DNA from: Bimastos eiseni
Taxonomy: Eukaryota > Annelida > Clitellata > Crassiclitellata > Lumbricidae
Direction: 5' to 3'
Assembly (NCBI GenBank): GCA_959347315.1
Contig: OY365822.1
Location: 11,007,996-11,071,995 of the forward strand
Length of the DNA: 64,000 nt
Shown here: in pieces, positions 54,775-64,000 of the stretch
Layout of the letters: each line of letters starts with the position of its first letter
Position numbering within the stretch: position 1 is the first letter of the stretch
Translations under genes and position numbers: made by a program
The notes under the pieces: model-generated
Databases searched by the model: none
What the model saw: the letters and a program-made list of their open reading frames with translations, nothing else
Told to the model about the DNA's origin: nothing

Positions 54775-55360
54775 GTTATTGATATAGCGCTTCTAAGAGT
54801 TCTAGCTATTTCGAAGCGCGCTCAGGAAATAAGAAAGTCTTCAGGCAACGAAGGGAAGAGGGTGGGAGCCCGATTAAAAGCTTGCTACGGATAATGGGAG
54901 CCAGATCATTTCATATAGAAGGACCCACGATGGCAAAGGCACGATGTTGAGTTAGGCCAATAGCAGTTCTTGCCCGTGGAACAAGAAGATCAGATGATCA
55001 AGTCGATCCGCAGACCGGAGAGGGCGGGTGGAGACAGTAGACAGAGGTTTTCGCATTAAGTCGCAGATATATTGAGTTCTAAGGACAAAGAGGAGTACCT
55101 TGTATTGGATGCGAGAGGGAATTGGAAACCAGCGTAGGACGTCGGTCACGTCGGTAGAAATGTCGGAGTAGCGAGGGAGACGAGCAATGAGCCTGGCTGC
55201 CGCGTTCATAACTGACTGCAGGGAATATAAGCGTGCCTTGAGAAGCCCAGCAAATAGTGAATTGCAATAGTCGATGCGACAACAGATGAAGGCATGGACT
55301 ATTGTTGTGAATACTGGATAGGATTCAGATCTTCTTATGGCTCTCAGACGCCTCATGTGA
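54775..55360 (-). pseudogene. CR1-like LINE, reverse-transcriptase C-terminus and 3' end
   Basis: The minus-strand frame 55356-54952 reads FICCRIDYCNSLFAGLLKA, LQSVMNAAARLIARLPRY, VLRWFPIPSRIQYKVLLF and STRPLRSADRLDHL. This is the C-terminal part of CR1/L2-group polymerases. Beyond 54952 the frame is broken, but the SLW- and FKTFLF-like words continue to about 54830. The 3' end lies near an AGCGCTATATCAATA-like terminus. 5'-truncated and inactive. Confidence 0.88.
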
Positions 55361-55590
55361 TAGTAGCATATGAGCGCGTCAACTGCAAGAGTTGCATCTT
55401 AACACCGACAGCATATAGGCCTAGGCCTATCACTAATAATTTAGCCTATAATAAATCTTTGTTTATTGGCACCAAACCAGATGAAAAATTGCATCAAGGT
55501 AGGCCTACCTGCAGATGGAAATAGAACCAAATTTTGCATAAGAGTAGGCTACATATGAAAATAGAGTTAAATGACAGTATCTCGTTGTCG

Positions 55591-55715
55591 CATTACCTAA
55601 TCGTTTTCACATGATCACATTACTTAATCGTTCTCACATAATCACATTGCTTAATCGTTTTCACATTACGTAGTCGTTATTACACTACATAACCGTTTTC
55701 ACATCATTTAATGGT
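55591..55715. repeat. About 30-bp repeats of TTAATCGTTTTCACAT
   Basis: Five or so diverged units (ACATTACCTAATCGTTTTCA, CACATTACTTAATCGTTCTC and similar). Confidence 0.8.
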
Positions 55716-56274
55716 TATCATAGTCGTATCGCAATAAAAATGCTATCGGTCTCCAGTAGGCTTAATATAAAAAAATACAATGACAATAAAAGCACTTCAT
55801 GATTGCCTATACCTCAACGTGTTAATTTTTATATAGGCTTATAACTCTCATGCGATATCGGGTCATATCGCCTATAGTGGGTATCAGAGGCGTCAATCCC
55901 CCTCTGAGTGATAGAGGCAAACCTCCGGTCCCAAGGGTATCGAAGACAAAATATCCACCTTAAGACTAAAAAAATGTCCTCTTCCCCCTATCTGGACGCC
56001 TCTGGTGGGGACTGAGCCACACAGTTCAGGTCCTTAATTTGTTTTTTCCATATCAGATCTATTCCTGGTCTTCTCGATCGCTTATTGCGCCTTATAACCT
56101 TGTTGTCCTTAAACCCAGCAGTCTAGCACAGTTCGGTTATTGTTGACTGCTCTTGTATCATGGAATAGTCCACATGTTAGAATCATAAGCCTATCTCTGA
56201 TAAAATAGTAATGGACATTGTTTCCTGTGAGTATGAAAGTGAAGGGTACTTACAGCATCCTACAATCCAGTTCA

Positions 56275-56438
56275 CTGGTGCAATAGGCCAACCATTCAGT
56301 CCAGCAGGCCTACCCTCTAGTCCAGTTGGCCTATTTTCCAGTCAAGTAGGCCTATGCCATCCAGTCCAGTAGGACCACCCTTCTGTCCAGTAGGCTCATC
56401 CTCCAATTCAATGGACCTACCCTCTGGTTCTGTAGGCC
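56275..56438. repeat. TCCAGTAGGCCTACCCTCTG tandem array
   Basis: Six to seven diverged units of about 25-30 bp around CCAGT.GGCCTACC. The array breaks at 56438, where a hAT-like element begins. One more unit (TAGGCCTACCCTCCAATC) follows the element at 57151. Confidence 0.85.
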
Positions 56439-57148
56439 CAGAGTTGTCCACTGGTCAAAACGACCCACGAGTCTGGTCGGGTCGAACCGGGTCGGGTCAC
56501 AACTATATGTAGATTAGGCGGGTCGGGTCAAAATCCTAGCAGGTCGGATTCGGCCGGGTCCCAAACCCGGTCTCATATTGACCCACCAATATTATGCATA
56601 GCTTAATTTTTCATTAAGTGATAGTTATGATGTTAATCAGTTACAATCAGATAAGTTGAATATGGGAAAGGAATTAACGCAAGAACGTAAGACGACACCG
56701 GATTTGGTCCTTTTTATGAAAAACAAAAGGTTAGGAGCATTTATTACAAGCGTGTGGGTTAGCTGGCAAGGCAACGCTGGGACTTGCGGACCGCACTCTT
56801 ACGTATCAAGTAATATCCGGATCTTTCTTGCATATATTTATGGAGAAAGTAAGTTTAGGCCAAAACAAATGAAATAAACTCAGGGTCGATTTCTTCTCTG
56901 ATACGTCCTCACAAATCAATATTAAGATCATACATGGCGGTCTGACTGCTCTGCGTGTTTACGACATTATAATTTGATGATAAATAATATTAGTAAAATC
57001 AGTACTAAAGACGGGCTGGGTCGGGTCATGCTCGTCACGGGTCGAGTCGGGTCAAATATTTTGCTTTAGAAGTCGAGTCGGGTCGGCTCCATTTTCAGTG
57101 GGTCGGGTTGGGTCGGGTCATGAAAATTGGACCCAAGGACAACTCCTA
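56439..57148. mobile_element. 710-bp hAT-like element with GGTCGGGTC subterminal repeats
   Basis: It begins CAGAGTTGTCCACTGG and its right end, read on the minus strand, begins TAGGAGTTGTCC. Both sides are flanked by TGTAGGCC (56431-56438 and 57149-57156). Dense GGGTCGGGTC words occur inside both ends (56475-56575 and 57007-57125). The core has a 73-codon frame without recognised similarity; no transposase. The 8-bp duplication and CAG start fit hAT elements. Because the target array itself contains TAGGCC words, part of the flank match could pre-date insertion. Confidence 0.75.
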
Positions 57149-57880
57149 TGTAGGCCTACCCTCCAATCACCTTTATTGTGCTGCTATAGGTTCAAAGTCT
57201 GTTCTATTTGATAATGAGCTGTCACTGCTTGGTCAGAGGTGCCGCTTGAAATTGCGCTTAAGAAGTTTTCATTTCCGTGTCGTGCTACGCCAAAGTTAAC
57301 ATACTGGGCCGTCAGTTGAGAGGTAGATGGTTCAGATGTTTGCTTAGATACCCGGTATTCCATTATGCCCAGAAATCCAGTGTTCATAGTTTTGCTGTAA
57401 TTGTTTTCCTTGTATCCTTAGCATAAAGAAAAGGAAGCTAGCATCTATCCATACCATGGCTTCCTGTAAAGGCAATAGGCATACTAGTTTAATTTAAGTG
57501 AATCTCTTCTTTCTTCTCTTCCATCAATGTACTCGTGTAGGCCCAAAGTTTATAGAAGGTCTACAAGTGATCTTACCCCGCATATGGTTGCCTCTCACAA
57601 CATATATAGGGCATGTATAGTAATAAGATTGCAGCGCTGCTCTCACGGTGCTTGGATTGTCTTGCTTAGCCTTCAGCGATGAGCACAAATGAAGCAAATT
57701 TCTACTGCCAAATCTTTATCGACGAATTAGGTGAACGAAAATGCATGGGAAAGTCTACGCCTGTGAATAAGCTGGTTCCCACGACTTCGCTTTTGTGGGC
57801 GCTGTAGAAATGTTGAGATTGCGATTACGCAGCTCGTCATCAAAGGTTAAAGTTATTTGAATATTGTTGCATGCCTTTCG

Positions 57881-57972
57881 TGTTAAACTGTGTTAAACTG
57901 TGCTAAACTGTGTTAAACTGTGTTAAACTGTGCTAAACTGTGTTAAACTGTGTTAAACTGTGTTAAACTGTG
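57881..57972. repeat. 10-bp TGTTAAACTG minisatellite
   Basis: Nine units; every third of the first six has TGCTAAACTG, giving a 30-bp higher-order period. Confidence 0.95.
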
Positions 57973-58057
57973 TGCTTCTCTCTTAAGCTGTTTACCTGGC
58001 CGTCTTATATTAGGCTATACATGTATATGCGATATCAGCTGACCTACCTTGCCCCCT

Positions 58058-58160
58058 ATAGTTGTGGTTTCACTTTAACGACACTGTGTGTTAACAAAGA
58101 TCATTACCGTCGCCCTCCTCCTTTATCCAGGCTTGGGATTGGAACTTTTAGGGTGAGAAC
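58058..58160 (+). repeat. Dispersed GTCGCCC-type repeat, best-preserved copy
   Basis: Reads GTTGTGGTTTCACTTTAACG, ACACTGTGTGTTAACAAAGA, TCATTACCGTCGCCCTCCTC and CTTTATCCAGGCTTGGGATT. Used as reference for the other copies. Confidence 0.7.
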
Positions 58161-58207
58161 AGTGGCAGAATTTACTTTGTGGCAGGCCTCTGTGTTAAAA
58201 TACATGG

Positions 58208-58345
58208 CCTACGATGATACGATGAGGGCGGCATGAGGCTAGGTCCCGGTGAAGGCCTAAGATTTCTAGCAGAACCTACGATGATACGATGAGGGCGGCA
58301 TGAGGCTAGGTCCCGGTGAAGGCCTAAGATTTGCTAGCAGAACCA
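58208..58345. repeat. 67-bp tandem duplication
   Basis: The unit starting CCTACGATGATACGATGAGG occurs at 58208 and 58275 with a one-base difference near its end (GATTTCTAGC versus GATTTGCTAGC). The near identity implies a recent event. Confidence 0.93.
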
Positions 58346-58750
58346 AGACGAACTCGGACAAGAAAAGTATATCTGACAGCAGAGACGATTTATAAAATCG
58401 TGAGTGGTGAACACTCGTTCAACTTTCATGATACATTGGCTCAGAACGTGTCTTGTCATACGACGCCTCGAGATGCCAGAAGTTCATTTGAAAGCTGTCC
58501 TACTTCCTCTGCAGCCCAGATGAACGCTACCATGATGGTAAGCCCATTGTGAAGGTTCAACTCGATTAGGCTACAGTTTCGAGTCTAAGTTACTGAAGCA
58601 GTTGTCGATTGCCTCGGTGTCAATTTGACGCCTGTTGGACGTTGGAGCATGTAGGCCTATGTGCAAGAAAGAATTACGTCATAAATTGAAAATAAATAGA
58701 TAAATAAGGACTGATTAATTATCCGCAAGGAATCGGCTGCAGCGCTTGAT

Positions 58751-60332
58751 TCACTGATACCCAGAAGTTGACGCCTGTACATTTAGGCCTGCGTCTCCCT
58801 GCTCCGATCGAACGTACTGCGGATGTTCAGTAGTGTTACTCTGGTACCCATGAGCGGACTCCCATGCTTCTTGACCCGCGAAGACGACAGCCTGCTTTGA
58901 ACCGGAGTCGTAATTGGCATCAATGGACTGTTCACTGGCTCCCTGTTGGTTAGGCCAAGCGTATCGGACGCCCCTCTTATCGTCCAACCCGTCAACATCG
59001 TCGACATCGTTGCATTGATACCTAGCAGTTGACGTCGTCCTCGCGTCGTGGACCGCATAGACGACTGCGTGCTTCGGCCAAGCGCTGTCCACGGATGATC
59101 GCTGACCGCAGAGGAATGACCGTGAGTTGTTGGCGGCGTCAGCCTGCTTCGGACAGGACGTCACGTTGTTGGCGGAATGTCTACCGTCAACGGGGCAACA
59201 GCGACAGTCGCCCGTTCTGGCCCTCTGGTCTGCTAGAACGCTGTCACCGTCGCAGCTCAGGCTGAGCACATCATAGTAATAAAACAAAACAGACGAACAG
59301 TAGAAATAAGTCGGTGACGAACACGCGACGCACGAACATAACTGTCCTATCGGGTCGTGAGCGTCGTTATTTGACCCGCGACGAGGGTTAGATGCGAAGG
59401 GTCACTCCGGGTCAAAGGCATCGAGTTGGCGGTCGTGCCTATATATTGGCGGTGTGGTGCGGCGGCAGTTTCGATTTCGACCGATACGGTTGATTTAGAT
59501 GGTTGACTCGCTCAACGGTGGAGTTGCGGATGCGCCGTTCTGCCCTTTATGCAACTCTAGGGTAGACTTCGGTCCAGACATGCTGCTGCTGTTGTTTCAC
59601 CTTCCTTACCGGAAACTGTTCTGTACATGATTTGCTCTTTCAAATCGCGAATAATTATTGAATTGACCTCCCTCCCCGGAATATACAAAGCGCATGCAGC
59701 ACGTAAGCATTGTTCTGGATGGTACACAGGCTTTGTCTCAAAAGGGCTTGACATTCAAGTGGCGCTTTAGAAGTTCGGAGATTGCAATTACGATTTTCTT
59801 CTATAAATAATCTTTTTCAGCTTTTCCAATGCGGCATAATGAAGTAATTAGCAATCTTTTTCAGAGCACGGTACCTCTACTAAACGTATCATTCAATCAA
59901 CGGAAGTTAACTTTAATTTAATTTCTTTTCTTCCAGTTAGTTCCTTGTTTTGATAACAATTATTCATCGGCAGAGTTGCGCTACTTTAAGTGGTAAAAAT
60001 AGCTGTAGGCCTCTGCCAGGAGTGATAGTTATCGGCAATTTGTTTGATATTTGCCAGAAGAAACTGCAAAATGTTTACCCAATCCAAGAGCAGGCTTACA
60101 GTACCTTTGGATTAGGCCCTATGCGACGCCCAAGTCTGGAAACACAGGCATAATGTATTGGCCCACAGAATTTTATTCCGAGGTTCGAAATTCACAAAGA
60201 AGCTGAAAGACGAATTGTTCGTTGCTTGATTTGTCATAAAAAGTAATAATCATTGGTCGCTCTAATTTGTGTGTTCACACTAAATATTCGTGTGTGCGCT
60301 GGCTCCACAGCTTAATTAGAGGGAATATTGGT

Positions 60333-60370
<38 letters not shown>

Positions 60371-60478
60371 GTATAATAATAATAACTAGCCATTCCAGAA
60401 CAATGCCTCCTAATTTTTTGAATACCGAATATCATATGTACCTCGGGGAAAAAATAATAATAATAATAATTATGGACC

Positions 60479-60528
<50 letters not shown>

Positions 60529-63500
60529 TATACTTACCTTTTATTGCAGACGATTCCAACTGCGACGATGCCCAGCCAGATGGCCAGCGCAAGAACTGCC
60601 ACAATTAGAATGGAAAAACCTGTTGTACACATCATATAACAGACATGACATGGAAATAATGACAGACGGAGTTAGTTTTGACCGTTATTACTCATTATAT
60701 AAACAATCCATAAACATAATATCGAAAACCAAAGCGTGATTTTTTATAATCGAAAGTGTGACGATATAATTTATATCGTGCTGTTGACAAAACTGTTTAA
60801 AGACGAAGCTCCGTATTTCAGGTTCTACGAAGAGAATTTTAGAGGCGGCGTCTAGCTCCAATCATACTGAACCTGGACAATGCTAGTCTGGCGGCTACAG
60901 GGTCATTCTGAAGTAGCCCAACTACTTGGGGTCGGAGCCAGATCTCTGGCCATTGGACTACTCATCATTGAACAATTAGCTCGATACGTCCTTTGTATAG
61001 GCAAGGTGTGGGCCTATAAATTTGACGACATTGTCAATTCCAAGCCTGGACAACGAAGGTGGGCGACGCTAATGAGCTTTGCTATCACACGGGCGTCGTA
61101 AAACTAAAATTACTACTAGCCTACTACTACATGTACTTCGTCGAATCGGAGCAAACACCAAAAACGGATTCGTTAAAACATTTATAACGGATACGACAAA
61201 TAGAAGAGAGCGAAAGTGTGTAGACTACAGACCTAACGGAAACACAAATTGAACATCGCCTTCTTCGGCTGAAGCTACCGTTCTGGCTGAAAATGAAACA
61301 TAACAATAACACAGACAATAGTTGAATTCCTTTCATGCCTTTCTGTCGAGTCTAGCGAACGCATCTTCTGCAGGCTTAAGCCAAAGATGGCAGAGTCGTA
61401 GAATAAGACATGACACTCAGTGTATCTGAATATTAACGTCACCTATCTGCGATTGGTTAGGTTGCGATCGTCGTTGCTAAGATACCACTAAACAAGTCGC
61501 TACGTGGCGCCACGGTTTGTGTGCTTTGACTTTTGCTTTGAGCACCACACAGATCAAACGAGATAGGAAGTGTCATAATCTTAGGCTACGACTCTACTTC
61601 GCTTAAACTAGGGATCTATGAACACTCATCAAACATCAAACGAGGCCAGGGCGAGACCCATCTGACCAGGTGCTTTATCTCATCTCTCTGGTCTCCTTGG
61701 CAACCAGAATCGGACCTGCACTGGGCATCGATCTCTGAACAATAGGACGCAGCACTCAGTAATAAGCTGGTGATATGTAACTTACATTATAGCGAATTAA
61801 AAATATGAAATTCGAATTCCAAAGGCACCAAAACCACCGAAATGTGTGACCGTGATTACAAAATGAGTCTTTAAGCACTTATTGACCATTTTGAGTTACA
61901 TGTTCCACGTTATTCTACGTTAAGTTACATACAAAAGGAACTATTACTTACAAAAATAGACATAGTCCTTGTGGAGAAATTTCATTTTTATGCTCTCCTC
62001 CTGAGGAAAACAAAATATCGAAAAAACAAGATTTTCCGAATTTATCGGATTTATATCAAGTTGACCTTAGCAACCATATTTTTCACTCAACTAAATTAAA
62101 TGAAAATTGGCACACACCAACTACAGAATATTTATACGCTACATAATCTGTCGAATGATGAATAATCATTATAAGCTGTTGGCCTACCTTCGGAGCAGTT
62201 CTGGTTGACCCCGATCCACGTGGCTCCATGACAGATCAGCTGCCATGTTTCTGGTGACTCTGAACATCCGAGAACAGCGATATCACTCGTCTGCTTCACC
62301 CATCCGCCACTTGGAGGCGCCAGCTGTGGGCACCCGATTGCTATGCACGACAGAACAGTCTGTTGCTATTAGCCTACTACTGCTACTATTGCTACTACTG
62401 TTACTAATGTTAAAAATATTTTTGTGCTTCGGTATTTTATTTCCCCAGTAGCTTCTTAATTATACAAGAAATATTATTATTATTATTATTATTAAGAGAA
62501 TTTATGTATAGGGCCCACTCAGAGGCGTCCCCAACCCCAGCATGGCCAAATAAAGTAGTCTTAAGATGAGAGAGAAATGCGTAAGAGGGACTTCTAGGAA
62601 AAGAGCGGAGAGCCAAAGGGAGACCGTTCCAGATAGAGGGGCCTACCATATGGAATCGTTCCTCTGATCCACGTAAAATTACTATAACTGCAACTACGGC
62701 TACTGCCACTTGCGATGCTTGAGTCTCAAATTTCAAGAATTCTTACTACGACTCCTTGCTTGATCGTCCACATTTCAATCCTCGATCAAAGCGACATCCG
62801 CATTAACATCTACTCTGCCCCCGCTAACCTTCTAGAAACCGGACTCCGAGCTCCCACGGACTACTCTTTGGAAAATCCCTCTGACTCGATGCAACGCTCG
62901 TGCATAAGCTAGTACCCTGCGCTCGACTTTCAAGTGGCACTTTAGAAGTTTGGAGATTTCAATTGCGATGCCGGTATGATTTAATTCAATTCAATTCGAT
63001 TCAAGTGATAACAGCGAAAAACATAAATTATATTGAAGAAATCAAGATATCAAGACAGACTTTTACAAACTGACCAAGATACAGATTAGCGGCGATAATA
63101 TCAGACCTAATTAGTAAAACGAAGGCGCTGTATGAATGTTTATTCCACCGTGTTACATCATATGATTCGATGATCGCCTAGAGAGTTGCCGATGAGACGG
63201 CGTGGTGGGTCTGGTCATGCAGGATTGGCCTCGTGGTGGCCGACTTGCCTTCGTATCGAAGTAGGAAGTGAACTGGTCTGGTCGGATGGTTGGTGGTTAT
63301 CAGTCGGACCTCGATGAAGTTTCCTTGACTGAGGTGTACGTGCCGCACTCTTCCTTGGCCGCCGCAGACCGTCACGCTCCGCCGGTTCCCATATGCTTCA
63401 CGGATCGTTGCATAGACCCGGCAGACGCGTCCGACGCCGTCCGTGGGCAGATCGGAGTTCCAGAGCGCCCCCGAAGGACCAGCGAAGTCCATCAGGGTGA

Positions 63501-63659
63501 CGTTGACACGCTGGCCGGGCTTCATCTGGATCGCCCAGGGGTACTCTGAGGTTCCACATCCGGTCTCCGCGGAGATGAGGCTCGATAGGAAAGCGGACTG
63601 GTTGCGGATGGTGAGAGGATGATGATGCAGCTGACAGGAGTGTCTCTCCAATGTCATCA
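58751..63659 (-). CDS. CUB-sushi single-pass membrane protein (5' incomplete)
   Basis: Five coding exons join in frame (403 residues): 63249-63659, 62188-62340, 61233-61286, 60538-60619 and 58751-59261. The first encodes a CUB-like domain with four cysteines (SCQLHH, ETGCGTSEYPW, GRVCRVYA, VTVCGGQG) ending FLLRYE. The second is one sushi/CCP module with four cysteines and its Trp (AIGCPQLAPPSGGWV, VLGCSES, LICHGATWIG, QNC). A short linker leads to a transmembrane helix (FSILIVAVLALAIWLGIVAV). The last exon gives a 169-residue cytoplasmic tail rich in Ser/Asp/Gln that ends in SGYQ. The first three joined introns are phase 1, as usual for shuffled extracellular modules. The first visible intron seems to use a GC donor (AAG then GCAAGT). 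The signal peptide exon must lie upstream, probably beyond the window. CUB and sushi modules mediate protein binding at the cell surface; the specific role is unknown. The small linker exon is the least certain. Confidence 0.8.
60335..60528. repeat. TAA microsatellites at a splice donor
   Basis: (TAA)n at 60335-60384 and 60444-60528. The second ends only about 10 bases from the donor of the transmembrane exon (donor at 60537-60536). Confidence 0.92.
61033..61130 (-). repeat. Dispersed GTCGCCC-type repeat
   Basis: CAATTCCAAGCCTGGACAAC, GGTGGGCGACGCTAATGAGC and CACACGGGCGTCGTAAAACT, the reverse complement of the 58058 copy, with a TACTACTAG tail. In an intron of the CUB-sushi gene. Confidence 0.65.
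62480..62690 (-). pseudogene. LINE 3' fragment with TAA tail
   Basis: The minus-strand frame reads RGSEERFHMVGPSIWNGLPL, then SYAFLSHLKTTLFGHAGVGD and EWALYINSLN, the conserved last segment of CR1-like polymerases. It ends in an (AAT)n tail on that strand (62476-62495). Inserted in the CUB-sushi gene intron between 62340 and 63249. Confidence 0.82.
62900..62970 (+). repeat. LINE-type 3' tail fragment
   Basis: GCATAAGCTAGTACCCTGCG, TTTCAAGTGGCACTTTAGAA and GTTTGGAGATTTCAATTGCG. The same tail occurs at about 1313-1390 (GAGTGGCGCTTTAGAAGCTT) and 59755-59800 (AAGTGGCGCTTTAGAAGTTC). Confidence 0.6.
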
Positions 63660-63689
63660 CTGTTTTAAGGTAACGAGAGATCTTCATTT

Positions 63690-64000
63690 AGAATAAGAAA
63701 AAGAGAGGGAGAAGAAGGGGATGAGAGAAGAAGAAGATGAGGAGGAGGAGGAAGAGGAGGAGGAAGAGAAGGAGGAGGGAGAAGACGTAGATGAAGAGGA
63801 GGAGAAGGAAAAGGAGGAAGATGGAGAAGATGAAAAGAAGGAGGAGGAGGAAGAGAAGAAGGATAGAGAGGGAGAGAAGATGATGAAGAAGAAGTAGAAG
63901 AAGTAGAAAATGACGATGAAGAAGATGACGAGGAGGAAAAAAAGTTGAAGTAGAAGGACAGCAAGGAGAAGGCGCAAGAGAAGAAGAAGAAGAGTAAGGA
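63690..64000. repeat. Purine-rich GAA/GAG tract
   Basis: The plus strand is almost pure purine for 300 bases to the window edge, so pyrimidine-rich in the sense of the CUB-sushi gene just upstream of its first visible acceptor (63661-63660). The Ser/Pro/Phe-rich frames here are artefacts. Confidence 0.85.

Larger units (their letters stand above)
54451..58750. other. Spacer between the CUB-sushi gene and SMARCD
   Basis: No exon was recognised. The SMARCD promoter should be just right of 54450; I saw no TATA box. The stretch holds a LINE fragment, 30-bp repeats (55591-55715), a hAT-like element inside a tandem array, a 10-bp minisatellite and a 67-bp tandem duplication. Confidence 0.55.

Noticed and set aside
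59557..59754. 65-codon minus-strand frame upstream of the CUB-sushi tail exon
   Set aside because: Considered as an extra cytoplasmic exon, but the transmembrane exon joins the tail exon directly in phase 2 and no acceptor-donor pair here keeps the frame.

Overview
This is a gene-sparse, repeat-rich animal genome window. It carries spliced genes with GT-AG introns, microsatellites, minisatellites, tRNA-derived SINEs, non-LTR retrotransposon debris and many short inverted-repeat elements, plus one 200-base assembly gap. The dense TAGGCCTA-type palindromes, the SINE style and the gene families suggest a marine invertebrate, perhaps a deuterostome such as an echinoderm. The species cannot be fixed from the sequence alone.

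Four genes are supported, all on the minus strand. From right to left: (1) a membrane protein with CUB, sushi and transmembrane modules and a 169-residue tail (58751-63659, its 5' end outside the recognised part). (2) A complete 15-coding-exon SMARCD/BAF60 gene, a SWI/SNF chromatin-remodelling subunit of 500 aa (33734-54450). (3) A SHANK-family postsynaptic-type scaffold with an N-terminal SPN domain, six or so ankyrin repeats and a long Ser/Pro-rich tail (15456-26793, 1005 aa as modelled). No SH3, PDZ or SAM domain was found for it in this window. (4) A transgelin/calponin-family actin-binding protein (5945-8592, first coding exon not found). Exon joints were worked out by eye from splice signals, reading phase and family similarity. 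For genes 2 and 3 every junction closes in frame.

Mobile DNA fills much of the introns and spacers. A 1382-bp Tc1/mariner element of the DD37D type sits in a SHANK intron with perfect 26-bp inverted ends and a transposase broken by one stop codon. Several non-autonomous elements have 8-bp target duplications: 40134-40530, 50717-51011, 56439-57148, and probably 30818-31635. There are also a foldback-like element (9541-10101), a MITE pair (12196-12400 and 28153-28347), at least five copies of one tRNA-derived SINE family, and LINE fragments at 37.5-38.2, 45.8, 46.6-47.7, 54.8-55.4 and 62.5 kb. Consecutive SMARCD introns hold four minisatellites.

The four genes do not form one pathway: a cytoskeletal protein, a synaptic-type scaffold, a chromatin factor and a receptor-like protein lie side by side. 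No clearly new system was proven. The best leads are the SHANK gene without PDZ/SH3/SAM, the CUB-sushi membrane protein with an internally repeated tail and a likely GC-AG intron, and the set of hAT-like elements with family-specific subterminal repeats.
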